A stretch of 64,000 nt of DNA from Spodoptera frugiperda (taxonomy: Eukaryota > Arthropoda > Insecta > Lepidoptera > Noctuidae), in contig NC_064217.1 of the NCBI RefSeq assembly GCF_023101765.2, positions 11,009,788-11,073,787 on the forward strand, in the 5' to 3' direction. Of this stretch, positions 1 through 13,900 are shown one piece after another. Both the position numbers and the translations under genes were made by a program. Below the pieces are notes generated by a model. That model was not told where the DNA came from. It worked only from the letters and a program-made list of their open reading frames with translations, and did not search any database. Position 1 is the stretch's first letter. Each line of letters begins with the position of its first letter.

Positions 1-1872
1 GTTTATCATACATAAATAATTAGCAGAACTCGTACACATTCTGTAGTACATTTAGTTTGAGTTTAATATTAAAAACAAGTACGATGGAAGTGGGAATAGT
101 GATTCGTACCCAACGAGCCTTTTAACCTACATTCCGAACAAGCATTGCATGTTACTTTCTGTGGATTTTCAGCACAGTTCGCTTGCTCTGTACTCTGGAG
201 CGATTATAACTACATGAAAATGTGTTGCTATTATTACTTACGTAATTAGATTGTAGTAATAAACCTTATCTTCCTCAATCTGAGGTATTGAGATAAATAA
301 GGGTTTTAGAAAAAGAATATATATAATAATATTAAATTATTATGATTTCTTAGGATAAAATCAATGATTATTATGTGTACCGCATTAAAATATGGCGTGT
401 ATCAAGTTTTGCAACTAGCTGCTTGCCCAGACTTCTCATGGGTTCGCGATGTTTTCAGTATTTTATTTTAGAGTTAAAACGAAAGAATTATCTGATTCGA
501 AAGTATCGGACGAAAAAATATTTCGGCGGTTCATTGTTTAAAAAACATTTTAGATAGGTACTCAACGACAAAAATTGTTCTGAATTCAAAAACTTTTAAT
601 AGCACAGACTATACAATTCACATTTCCCGCCGTCTATTCCTTTGCCATCGACATTATCGATTTAATTCACCATATCGAATCGTTTCGTAATCGATTTCTG
701 ACCTTGGTTTTATCGTAATTCGATTGCTTTTACTACGAAGTAAGGCTTCATATGCTTAGAGTAAAGTTAGATATAGTGCAAGGGGATACGTTAAAGCATT
801 CTCTTTGAGAATTTGACATTTAAAGTGTGTCTATGGACTAGAGTTTGGTAGTGAATGTCAGTCAGGCAGCAATGTGTCTGGATGCCGAATTATTTCGGTG
901 TAATTCGTTAAGCTTGTGTGTGATCGAATAAGTATCATTAGAACAAAATTATAATACTTGTACGAACTGCTAGAGAGTTGAATTCTTTGCCGGAGTCTGT
1001 GTTTCCTGATAGGTATAACCTGGGTATCTTCAAAGCCCGAGTGAATAGGTTGCTTATAGGTATACAGTTTACTCTATTGTAGGCCACATCATCACTTACC
1101 ATCAGGCGAGATAGCGGTCAAACGTCGACCCATAAAATGTAAAAAATACCTTTTAATAGTTGACTATATTTCAGATTGAAAACTAATACTTCCACGCATT
1201 TCTTGAATTCCTATTAAGAATGACAAAGTCATTTTCTTCTCTGTTTACCTATTAACCAATTCTTACCAGCTGTGTCCTCGTAAAAGTATGTACATACTAC
1301 TGTTTACCAGTGCGTGAATTGTGTAATATTTTTATAGCAGTAACGCACCTAATTACATAACCATTACTTTACGGTTATTAACCGAAAATGTGTTGTAATG
1401 CGATTTATATAAGATTTAAAATGCAAAGGATTTATATCAAGTTCTTGTCCCTTCTAGGTATATTTGAGAAATATGTTAGAAAAGTATTTATTACGTAAAT
1501 TATGTACCTATTGTGTATGCTTTTCTCGACACGGTAATAAAGTGGTATGACGCACTTTATTTACTTTACGGTAGACATATTTCTTGATATAATTTTCCTT
1601 CCTATGTAACGTATGTGTTCTATAATACATATTTTTATGTGAATTAAGCACCCAATGAACAGATGTTCAGCTACATACTTTAAGTAAACACACAAATATA
1701 AACGAATAAAAAATAAAAACAAAATCTTCTTCAACAGAAAAAGTGAAACAGTGTGTTAGTGTTACCAGAAACAAAAATAAAAATATTTCTAAAAAGTGCA
1801 ATGTGATATGGCGTACAACATTCCCATTTGGATAAACCGTTACTCGAGCGTATAGATCGTGATCCATAGATC
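1..1872. other. 5' flank and probable 5' UTR of sdt
   Basis: No exon was recognised before 1873 apart from a LINE tail at 958-1135, annotated separately. The last 100-150 bases before 1873 are probably 5' untranslated exon of sdt: an in-frame TAG at 1867-1869 lies directly before the ATG, and there is no pyrimidine-rich acceptor just upstream. I could not place the transcription start and saw no convincing TATA box. Confidence 0.4.
958..1135 (+). mobile_element. non-LTR retrotransposon 3' tail (fragment)
   Basis: One frame around 973-1062 reads as the end of a LINE reverse transcriptase ORF: ELNSLPESVFPDRYNLGIFK followed by a KARVNRLL-type segment. It is followed by a short 3' tail (ATCACTTACCATCAGGCGAG) that I recognise as typical of lepidopteran LINE ends. 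The upstream catalytic part is absent, so this is a 5'-truncated dead copy. The exact clade is not certain. Confidence 0.6.
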
Positions 1873-1947
1873 ATGGTGTCGTCATCGCCGCGCGCGCAGA
1901 CCCGGTCGCAGCACGATGTCGACCCAGAGAGAATAAAGGCCTACTCT
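1873..1947 (+). CDS. sdt: sdt exon 1 (start exon, residues 1-25)
   Basis: ATG at 1873 is preceded by in-frame TAG at 1867. The exon reads MVSSSPRAQTRSQHDVDPER then IKAYS and ends at a strong donor (TCT|GTAAGT). Phase 0 matches exon 2. The ERIKAYS end plus exon 2 resembles the ERIRQQQ segment of PALS1, which supports its being coding. It is probably one of several alternative first exons, since the gene family is known for N-terminal isoforms. Confidence 0.65.
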
Positions 1948-4900
1948 GTAAGTATAAACAAACAGATGTACATACGTATAAGTACTTTATATGTATAATG
2001 TATATAGGAAAGTTTCTCTTGTTTATTTACATGATTAACGTTGATTTACTTGTCCTTTTATAAGGTTGGAATTAAGCAGATAACTTTCACATTTTTGCCT
2101 CAATTATTGACAGTTGCTATAAAAACTATCGTGACATAAATTAACTAAAAATTGTGGTTTACTCACGTAAATTAATGGAGAAAAGCTCTACTAGTTTCGA
2201 ATCACAGATGGACTCTTCATCATGAGCAGCGTGCGCAGACGCGACGACTTGAGACTTAAGGCTGTGCGACGTAGCCGAGTCTGCGCATTATTTTTTCTTA
2301 ATATATTTGCTATAACAACTATTTACCACTATATCTTTATATGCACTTGTAAATGCACTATTTTATTTTATTTATTTATTTTTAGACGATTTTTAGTCGT
2401 CCCACTGCAGGGCAAAGCCCTCCCTACTCTCCTTACACTCCTCTCTGTGCAGAGTTTTCTGTAAACACACTAGGTATGTATTTTTTTATACTTTTTTCGA
2501 TTAGGTGCAAAATTATGGATTCAAACCACATTAAAATGTTACAATATCCATCTCTTTCGCTTATCGCCGGATCGCTGACAATAGTGAATGTTTACAAACG
2601 GAACGGTTGATATCCGGCCCGGGTCCGGTGGATCGTGAACCGTTTGTGTGAATCCTATTGCTCTCAGCGTATCCGGATGTGTTCCGAGTTTACCCGTTAC
2701 GCTTTGTACGTAATTGTAATGCTTTCGAACTATGATCGTAATTAACATTTTTGGTGCTGGGCAACTGGCTGTAGTGCAACGTGTAGCGGGGTCGATTCCC
2801 GCACAAAGTAACTTTTTCTGTGATCCACAAATTGTTGTTTCGGGTCTGGGTGTCATGTGTATGTGAATATGTTTGTAAACGCACCCACAATACAGGAAAA
2901 AATTCTAGTGTGGGCAACGTTTAAAAAAATGCAATTTGATTTGGTTTTAGAAATAATCTTCGAACCTCATAATGTGAGTATTACGACGACTATACCTGTC
3001 CCTTCTCAGTACAGTCGTGTCGTTAATAAATCGCTTTTACAAAAGCATATTACAATAATTTTTCCTCAGAATCTTCACGTATATAAGGTATTTTTGCAAT
3101 TAATCTTCTTAAGTCAAAACATCTGTATTCAAGGAAAATAGTGAAATGTCTCTTGAGCCTCACCCAAGGTCGATGAGGCCAAAAGGTGAGGTCGATAATA
3201 TCCGAGAAGGTTATTTACTAATCAGAAAAACGGATATTTTCCTTAAATAGCTATACCTACGTGTATAATTTGGCAGATCCGCCATCTTATTTATATAGGG
3301 GTGGGCTAAAAATAGATGTTCGATTACATTGCGATAGTCCCCCGATTTTTGTGTTAGATGAGATCGTGTATTCTCTTGGTGGAACACGATTCTACTGATG
3401 TATTGCTTTTCCAAGTTTGGTCGTTAATTTATTATTGTAAGTACATAAATTGACACAGACAAAAATCATTTAAAATTAAAATATTTACACTACAATATAA
3501 TCATTAACAATATGTACATATTACTGTGTGATCCACTTAATGTGGATTAACTTCCTACGAGTCGTCGACAAAGACTGAACTGTACAAGGATTTTGTCAAC
3601 GACAAACCCAAAGTATTTGAGCAGATTTTCATAGTTCTGAAATCCATATACGTAATAATAATATTTTATTATTTTCAAACAAATACCATATGCATGATAG
3701 TCACGAATTGCTACTAAAAGACAATAGTGGTTTTTAAAATGCCAAACGAAGAATTTCCTCGGCTAACGTTAACTGCAGACGTCGAGCTGGTCCCTAGATG
3801 CACACTCGACAGTACAAGGGTCGCTCGTAAAAGTAAACTGGACGATTATTGTAGTACTTGTGTGTTGTAAGTGCAAGCATCTCCATTCTAAAATAAGCTG
3901 CAAGTTTACTAAAGATTCTGTTGTGTTATTCTTAAAGAAATGTTATTTTGAACTCATTTTTGGTGACTGTTTTGTCTTACTGTTTTACGCTGAAATTTGA
4001 TCTAAAGAATTCGTTCCACCATTTGATAGTTAAATCAGATTAATTCAGAGAAACGAAGACTTCAAGCAGGAGTAGGAACAGGGTGGTTTTTAGTCAGAAA
4101 GAGTCTGACACTCCTTCTCGCCTCATCTTCTTTCAGTCATGCAATGATTTCCCTTCTCACTCTCAAAAGAGGTCAAAACAACAATATATTCAATTCACTA
4201 TTTTAATTACACAAAACAAAATATTTAAGCCCCGCCCCCAATTCCCGGACACCGACTAAAAACACCGATAGTACTTCCATAAAAGTCTAACGGATATCAT
4301 CGACATGCCACCCAAGTAATGGTCTCAATTACAAATAACTGCTACAATTTACCGCCTCTAGCTATCATGTCAATAATTTATAAACAGCTGAATTGATTAC
4401 CGCCAGCCTTCATTTGAATTGTAGAGATATGAGTTACAAAGTATCTATCTGTGGAAAATTGCCCGATAGTTATTAGAAGCGATTGGAATTCATGTACCTA
4501 CCTAAGTACTATCGCGGCACCTGCTTCATGACCACTTTAATTTTAATAAAGTAGAGGATTTATTAAGTACTTATTTCAATTTCTCTTCATTATTTTGTGT
4601 ATGGTTATAAATGTCTGTAGTAGGTAATACCTACTAAGCTTTGATTTGGTTTAGTTTGTTATTTTCTTTCAGAAAATCAGACATGTCGATTTTAACTAGA
4701 TGTATTTAGTTAAAATCGACTCTCCATAATTTTATAATAAAGTAGCTATTGGATCAGCAAATCATTCAACGAATACAAGCACTATTATTTTATCGTTGAA
4801 CAATTTTTATTAGATCCGATAGATTTCCCGAAGGCCTATTTCTAGACCTCGTTTCCATAAAAGAGTTGTTTTATTTCGTTCAAAGAAAACTTTTTTACAT

Positions 4901-7900
4901 TTCTTTCATTATTATCTTCTATTTGTTCCTCGTCGTTTAGTCTATAATGGATACCTATTTTAAGTTCAAAATAGTAATTTTGATAACCTTCACGGATATC
5001 AGTTATAGATTCTACTCTTAAACGAAGTGGTAGAAAATAAAAATACTTCTAGTAAAGTATAAATTATCCACAAACTCCAAAATAATTGCCAACTTGTATT
5101 TCAAGTCCATGTTCTAGAATTAAGTCCAAGATTTAAGATTACTTAGGTATAGTTAAAACTGTAATGTCCTAGCTAGCGAGAGAAAGAAAAACAGTTTATT
5201 TGCCCCGCCACAAAAAATGCATGCAAAACAAGAAATAAAAATTAAAATAAACAAACAAGGAACTCGGCGCAAAAAAGTCGGGCTTTTTTGCACAACGGCT
5301 CGAGACACGGTGCTGATTTTCAGCACTAGCCAGTGAACTTATAATAATTCTGCACAGTGTGCCAAAGCAACTCATTACTCCACTGTACACCGTTGCAAAT
5401 TGTCAATAAAAATGCAATAACACAAGTAATCCGTAAAATTAGATCAATTTCAATTCAATCTCCAGTTTGCACACGATCAATATTCGTTTACGAAATTTTT
5501 AGGCCTCCATTATAGTAAACAGTCGTGAAATTATACGTTTTAAATTGTTCATAAATAATATGATTTTATAATTAAATACCTAATTAGGTACGGTACTACC
5601 AGAGATGGGATGATAGGGCTGATGTCGCGACACGAAGCTGCGGACTGCCTAGCGGGCTAACGGGGCTCCAGCTCAAAAAGCAGTAGGAACGGGGTGGTTT
5701 TTAGTTAGTAAGAGTCTAAGACTCCTCGCCTCACCCAAGGCGGGCGAAGTCATTGGATGATTTCTTCCGCCTTTATTATTATAGCCTATAAACCTTCCTC
5801 GATAAATTGACTATCCAACACAACAATAATTATTCAATTCGGTTTCGGAGATAAGCGCGTTCAAACAAAGAAACTCTTTAGCTTTATACAATAAAAAGTA
5901 TAAGATTAGGGTTAATTTTCTATTTTTTAATCGAATTATATTGAAAGTAAATAGCAGTACTAGCCAATAGTAACCAGATACAGGTAGTTTACAAGTAGTA
6001 AACAAATCTTACCCGGCGCTACCTGCAGTGTAAACATGGTTGTCAGCGCAAACATTCGTTCCAACACTAGGTACCTAATGGTATCGCCCGCAAACATTTC
6101 GTTCTAGGACCAGTACTAGGCAATGGTATCGCCCGCGTTGGCACTGCTTTCAAATACATGCTACGTGATCGTGTTGATTGGGGCTGTGAGATTAGCGGGG
6201 ATTTATTTTATCTTAAACCTATTTTTTCAGGTTTTCATAGCGGTTTTGAAGGTGGCAAGATTGTAACAGAAAGAACATTTTCTTGGTGCCTTTAAATAGT
6301 GATGATTATGAAATCTCTTCATAGTAAATATCAGTGAAATTATAAATGCCAGAAGAAAGCCGACGTTAAATTAATTTAATAAAATCATCAGCGTCTTTAA
6401 CATCATCTCGGTCCACAGTTAGACTTCATTCTGTCCCAAATCACATAATCATTATGTCAATAGAATAAAATTCTCCAATCGAAACTCTATAACTTTATTT
6501 AAACTAGTTCCCTATAGGTAATACGCAGTGTATAAAATGTATGCAGGCAACACTCTTGTTGACAAGTAATTCAATTTGGCGCGAGTGTGAACACAACGCG
6601 TCGCTTGTACATGTCAGCTCGCACCGCACACACAAAGTTGCATAATTCAATAAAATAAAAACTCTGAGGCTTCACATTTCTAATTTAATTGTGTGAACTA
6701 CTGCTGCTTATTGTCACCTTAATGTAAACTGTTTTTAAGCCTTAATCAAAATCTATTTAAACGTATTCAAATTATTTTATTTGCGACAGTGTTGGTACAT
6801 TTTAGGTCTTAAGCTGATAGCAGTAGTCCAGATCCATAACACTTGTCTTAATACTGTGACATGCAAACATTCTATTGTTTTAAATTGTAACAATTATTAT
6901 TACGAAATTATACGAAATAATTAATTATCAATTAAAAAGTACGTAAAACGGTCCTTTTTCCCTTATAAATAAAAGTATTTGGACTTCATTACATTAAAAT
7001 ACGTTTACTTCTGTTTACGTAATACCAGTTTAGGAAATGTTCTATATTTAGTGTTTTACATTAAAATTTTAAATTCCTACAATATCAATCAGCGATGAAC
7101 CTATTTCGAAAGTTAGTCCTATAGGACCAAATTCTCCGCGTTTTTCGAGGCTCACTATCCCAGTACGGCCTAACGTTTGAACAGCTCCATTGCGTAAAAC
7201 GTTTCTCACGTAATGCTATGTAACTTGCTCGATATATTGTGCCAGTACTCGATGCTAGTAGAGCGTGGGCAAGCACTTAAACATACTACATGTGACGAGC
7301 ATTAGAATTATACCATGTGTGCACAACAAATGCGTGATCATATCTGTGATTGATGAGCTGTGAAAGATATTTGATATTTTGAACAAAAATGGTGACACGA
7401 AAATGTGTTCCAAATTCAAAAATTGATGATGTACTGGATAATGGACTTTATCAGTGCTGGATATGGTTTAATACTACAAAAGCTTTTTTAAGGATCCAAA
7501 GACTTCTCCTGCCTTGGGCGAGACGAGAGGGAGTGTCAGACTCTTACTGACTAAAAACCACTCCGTTCCTACTCCTGCTTTTCGAGCCGGAACCCCGCTA
7601 GATAGTCCGCATCTCCGGAGATATTACATAAGCTTGCATTTTAATTAAGAAAAGGTTTCATACTATATTCTCGAATTAATATAAGATGAATAAATAAATA
7701 AAAATAATATCTTAAGGCGTATGCTGAATATTCAGCTTCTTCATTTCCATTTGGGTTGCATATTTTATAGTTCTTCATTTAAATATTTAAACTCCGAATG
7801 CATTCAAGACATTTGATTGGTTGCATCAACCGTTACATCTGTAGCTACCCACACATACTGTGGCTGTTAATGACTCATCTCTCCTACGATTTAACATATT

Positions 7901-10900
7901 CCATAATTAACTTTAATTTATTAATTAACTCCAGAGGTAAATCTTAATGAAATACCTAATTAGAAATAATGACATCATGATATTAATTTATTGAATAATG
8001 TATCACTTTGAAAAAGATATTAAATAAATTAATTCACAACGGTTTTCTAAAATATTCGGAAGTCGATACAGTAATGGAAACTTTAAGTCACCTTCAGTAT
8101 AATAAAAGATCTTTCATAAAAAATATTAATGCACCAACAAAATAAAGACATTCACCAAATTGAGAAATAAGAATACGGTTCACACACAAAACAGAAAAAT
8201 ACTTGATAAATCAGAAAAACACAAAATCATCAGAGAAACTGAAAGATGCACACAATCAAGTAAAAAAGAAAATGCAAAGCACAATAATCAATTGAGTGCA
8301 GACGACAAGATTCAATGGACCACACTAACAAGAATACTAAAAGAAGTAAAAGTTAGTGACACACCTGTTTTCTTATGACAGGACAGAAATAACGAAATTG
8401 TATGAATTGCTCAATAAAAATATTCATACCTAGTAGCTGTGCTCGTAGAGACTGCTCTGATGTCTATTGGTAAAGTGGATAGAACAGAAGGACCACTTTT
8501 CTATAAACTGCGGGAATAAGGACCAAATGAAATAAGTTGGTAATACAGTCAGTTGTTCATAACACAATTTTTCAAGTTGCAATGCAAAAGTTGTATTGTC
8601 ATGAATGAAATATGATGCAATGAAGCTTGGCCAGAAGTGGAAACACATATGACTACAAGAATTCAAATTTGACTTAGAAACAAAGCAGATTTGTGTTAGT
8701 TTATGCTACACTTTGAGTGCAATTTCTTTTACCAATAATCTTAATAAAAATAGACCTTCTGTTAATACTATTCTAGAGCATACTACCTACTTACTGACGA
8801 TGACGTCATACCGGGCTCCGTAAGAACGTAAAAACATCGTGATGTTCGGGCCGTTTGGCGCGAAATGCGACAGATATTCGGAACCGGCCCGTATACGGGG
8901 CAGCGTCGTGGAAATAGAAATAATAGCTTCCACTGACGTCTATGCGCTGAATGTTTCGAAAAGCCTGTTGTTGAGCAAGCAATAAGTAGCTGAATACACA
9001 AATAATGATGAACGAATAGACGAAGGTAGTTTAAATGCTATAAAAACTTCTAAATTACTAGTCTACGTCTGCCTTATCTTCTTTATAGTTAAAGTCTAAG
9101 TGCGATAGTTTCGTGTTCCTTAAAACTTTAGACTTCGTAATGATTTTATTGCTTAACTTTTTTGGTAGAACACTTCAGGACTCAAGGAAGAAGACTAAAT
9201 CGTTAAAGACCTCAGTTTTTACTATCTTTAGAAATCTTTTCTTAGGTCACAATCGCAAAAAGGGAACCCTGAAATCATCTAATGTATTATTGTTCTCTGT
9301 TTTGTCTTCCTATTCATAAACATTTATTGTCCTTCGATCCATAACTTGGACCAATATGAGGAAAGATATTGATATATTAAATCGGGCCATTCAGTATCGT
9401 GATCCTTGTAGAAGATGTGTGAGCAGCCATTACAATTTGTCATCGATAAATCTCGAGTGACACCTCGGGACTTTCTCTCTTGCACAATCAGGGATCCAAC
9501 GTACTCGTGTAAAGATATGATATATTGTGGAGGGAATGTGGAAATGGGTCCCGTGTAAGCTATGGGAATTACCAATGTTTGCATGCTTTTAGTGTTCGTG
9601 TCCAATTTGGTGCTCGATGAAATATGGTTATGGATGGGGTGAGAAAATTTTGGTCTGATAAAGTAATGCTAATTTGAAAGCTAACCTAGTTTGATCATGT
9701 TACAAAATTGTATACGATACTACTTACAGTCTAAAGTACTCCGAAAGTGTCCTGTGGGACCGAAAACAAAAACAAGATGGCAGTTGCTTCTTTCTTTAAT
9801 GATATTCAAGGAGGGAAGAACTAGAACGAAATAAAATTAAGTCATTCGTTCAAATTTCTTGAAACCAGTTTAGAACGTACTTTAAAGACAGGTCATAAAA
9901 CTATTGCCAAAACTAAATTGGTTCTCGTAAATGCACCGTTTCCAAGCTAATAAACATAATGTTCAAAGCAATGGAAGTTTCCATTTTATGATTAAAACTT
10001 TAGAATTTCTGATTCGGACAGTCGGCAAATTAAATGGAATACAGTTTGCTGTTTTATGGGTCCTTTCGTAAAGCCTTTCAATTATTTGAAATCTCTATGT
10101 AATATTTGAATGTATCTTTAGTATAATATTTGATTTTGAACAGCTTCAGTAGCAATAGGAATCTATTCATAAGGTTTAACAATCACACATTACCTAGGCG
10201 TAAATTGAAAATCCAGAAATAACGTAAGAAGAAATACCAACATTATAAGTAAGGATATATTTCCAAAATTGAGTGAGAATTTCAAGCAAACGATTCGATG
10301 TTCATAACGCCATGTTTAACAAGAGGGGATCGGATATGTTTTTTATTAAATTTCCAACAAGTATTGCGGCAGAATGGGGTCGTCCCGTCGCTTATCCACT
10401 GCGCTGGCAGTTCAATAAATAAATTGACCTTTTACACCATCTGGAGTTACTTCCAGTAATATGTTTTATGATTTTCCGTGTCAAATAGGTTTGCTTTACG
10501 ATCTCCAATAGCGGAGCACACGAGATTAAATTCTAAATATACTTATAAATTGAGTTTAATGTTTAATGCCATGACATATAAGTCTAGACACTAGCTATAT
10601 CGTGCTGCAGCCATTTTATTATCATCTTCAATCTGCTTTAACAATAACCTTCCTCAATTTCGAAAATTAGAAAATCTGCTCTCTCTGCTATCTCCTGACC
10701 CCATAACGCGCCGGATCTGTTTGTCCAACTATGCTATCGGCTAACGCGGTGACGTCACGCGAACATACACGACATACATAATTCCGCGGCCACCATTGTA
10801 TGTTAAACAACGCGACGTTTAGCAGACCAAATGGTACCATATTGGTTAGTTTGTATTTTGTATGTCATGGTTCGTGAATTTTGAATGTTTTCGTATTGTT

Positions 10901-13900
10901 TGCAACAATACACACTGTTTGAATTTGTACGAGCTTATGTATAAGTAACGCATGATATTGTGCTGCTAAAATGTTGGTAACACTTTTCCATGCACGCCAT
11001 TGTGGAATATTTTAATCTTCAATCCCTTTGAGTTTCAGCCCCGCTGGCTTATGGCTCATGGCCTGACTTCATTATGACTTCTGAAACATATTTTCTTCCT
11101 CCAAAATGACTAACAACAATGTTATGACGCCTTTGTTCTTTCGCGTCTACATTGAGCTTCTCATATTACTTGTTATTGTCATTCGTTTAGGTTTCCAATT
11201 TCAAATCGAATTATGATTTCGAGAACATTCGATCCTGAGCCGTGTCCGTCGTTTCCAAATTCGCTTATTCCATTACTACCGCCAGCCAAGCTCAGAAGTT
11301 ATTCGCTAGAATTGTGAAGTTATCTCATCAGACGAAGTTAGCCTAAATTGAAGTGAATAGTTTCTTAAAGTTTAGTTGGTCTTGCAGTCTCGCCAAGCAC
11401 CTAAATGTGCGATGCACCGTAAAGGAATTCGGGCCGCTGGCGCTGGTCCGAAAATCGCACCAAAAGCGAATTGGAACTTGGAATCTGCAACTGATGTTTT
11501 GGAAAACCAAATTCTCTTGTTTATCCGGAGACTGGGATCAGTCACTTGGCTAAACAATTAGCGCTCTTTTGTTAAAGTTTGAACTTAATGTTTCGGAAGG
11601 CAATTACAGTAAATCTTTGTGCTTTATTGTTGGAATAGAAATTATGTTTTTGTGAATGTTTACAACTGTTTGCGCATAACTGGGTTGTTTGAATAAACAT
11701 GAGATGTCATAAAATGAAATGACAATTAGAGGGAGCGGGATTTTTTTTTATTTATTAAAGCAAAAGTACCAAGTAATCAAGATTGATTTGAGATCTTTAA
11801 TGCAAATCGTTGGACTGTTTGTTTAAGCATGATAAATAGGTAAATATTACTTGACCGTACATAAGCTTGTTACATAGTCGGCCAAGGCGCTCGGTTTACG
11901 GCTGAATGGCCTTATGTGGTGATGTTATGTGATGTGGGACTGCTGAGATAGCCGACAAGATTTATTTGACGGACGGCAGTGATAGGATTTATTGGTCGAC
12001 TGCTGATGGAGCTACAAGATACATTATGTACTTATGTTTCATTATTATACATGGACTTGTAACCAATGCTAAGGCTTTTATAGGGCATGGTAATCTTCAG
12101 AAATTACTGTTTCATCTGTTTGTGATAAATGTAAGAATACAAAATATAAGCCTCTGTCACCCCTGAAGTAGAATTATTAAAACGAGATCTGAATAATTAA
12201 GATCTCAGTGATTTAACAAAGGTATTGAAAACTGCTATGTAAAGGGTCCAATATTATTATTTTGGTTGCCTCACACATTATTACATGAGACCTCTTCATT
12301 AAGCTATACCTATAGAACTATACTACTACCTACCTATACTACCCATGTCATAATCCTTACCACATACAACTTAGTCACGTGATAAATCAAGAGAAAGTAA
12401 TGAAGGAATGATAACATTACGTGTGTGTACTGGTTACCGTGTGAACGGTCACAGCACATTCAGTGACCATGTGAACTGTCGATACCATTGCTATACTCCG
12501 TGTGAACTGGCTCGATTCAGTTTGGTGTGTATTCTATTATGTATCTTCGTACACACGCATAGAATAGTATTTAAATTGTAGTAGAGAATAGTACCGAAAT
12601 GTATTTGATAATAATTTTACGGTGACAATGTAACAATAGAGTGTGTGATTGTACTTGACGCGGTGGCTGGGCGACTGGCTGTCGTGCAACGTGTTCGATT
12701 CCCGCACGGACCAACTTTGTGTGATCCACAGATTGTTGTTTCACGCACCCACGACAAGAGGAAATCCTAGTATGGGGCAACGTTTTTACATATAAAAAAA
12801 ACTATTTTTGTGATTACTCTACCTACTTCTAGTGAAGTCATTGGAGAAATAAATGTTGGACTATAAAGGCGTGGTCAAGAACAGATATCTCTAGCCTTTA
12901 GATTCTACAAATCTCATAACCCTTACACACATATGACTTACCCTCACCTTTCTATCTTCAACAGGAACAGCTCCGACAACGCAAAGAGGCTGAGGAGAGG
13001 ATCGCAGCACAGAACGAGTTCCTCCGTAACTCTTTACGAGGGTCCCACAAGCTACAGGCCTTGGAATCGAACCCCCCATCGTCCGGCACTGCTTTCGTCA
13101 ACGATGCTTATGAAGATGACGTCAGCGACGACTCCACACAGCTCTACGCTGTTGTCGGTAAGTTACCAATTTTTTTAAGTTTTTTTAACAAGGAATACTT
13201 TCATAGACCCTGTATTGAATTAAGATGTTATTTTTTATAGTATTAATACCAATTCCTTAATTCTACTTACCATAAGATCTTCTTGTCTATATTTATTGTT
13301 ACGTATTACTGTCGGTAACGTTCAACCTTTAGATAGTCTGAAGCTGAAGGTCAAACAAAAAGTGTGAATGTGTTTCATAGATTGTTTGCAATCACGTCCG
13401 GCTGCGGCTTTAGCGTAACATACTGTAACATCTAGTCTAGTCTACTCATATAACACTCGATACCTGTCATTCTCTGCAGTCTGTCAGATAAAAGAACAAG
13501 GATAAAGACCTCAGATGTTCTTCCTCCCATATGGGTTTTACTATTTTCCTTACACATACATCAAACATATTTGAAATCCTTCCCCATGTTTAAATCCGGA
13601 TCCAATCCACATGAAACAGAGTTTCAGGAAAACTCGGAACCTATCTCATTTTCATATCACGTCCGATAACGGTAATTTTTCTCGCGGATCAGCAAAAATT
13701 TCAGTGAAGCAAATAATTCAGCGATGCCTGAAATTACTTCGCATGAAAACGTATTAGATTTTGGATTTTTAAGGCGCTGCTGTTGCTCTGAAAATGTGTT
13801 CTCTGTCGCTTTCCAAAACGTTTAGAGATTGGAAAATTATTAGTTTAAAAAGATTAATTTTGTTGCTTCATTTCGTTCGATTGGATAAAGTTTTCTCGTG

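Larger units (their letters stand above)
1948..12964 (+). other. sdt intron 1 (11.0 kb)
   Basis: The intron runs from donor GTAAGT to acceptor TTCAACAG. It contains SINE copies (2751-2930, 12655-12787), several repeat fragments, small hairpins and two perfect CRE palindromes. I looked for an exon carrying the PALS1 REMAVD motif and did not see one. Open frames inside (for example 7085-7276, 8160-8378, 11353-11561) show no recognisable protein. Confidence 0.7.

Noticed and set aside
2785..2805. Possible tRNA gene from B-box sequences such as GGTTCGATTCCC
   Set aside because: All instances lie in SINE copies and no full cloverleaf with anticodon arm is present.
2539..2917. Minus-strand frames with a similar RPETTICGSQK peptide
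   Set aside because: Same SINE read in reverse, not a gene.
11353..11561. Three overlapping open frames of about 60 codons
   Set aside because: Mutually shadowing frames with no homology and no splice or start support.
12891..13178. Alternative open frames over sdt exon 2 on both strands
   Set aside because: The third frame joins in phase with exons 1 and 3 and matches PALS1; the others do not.
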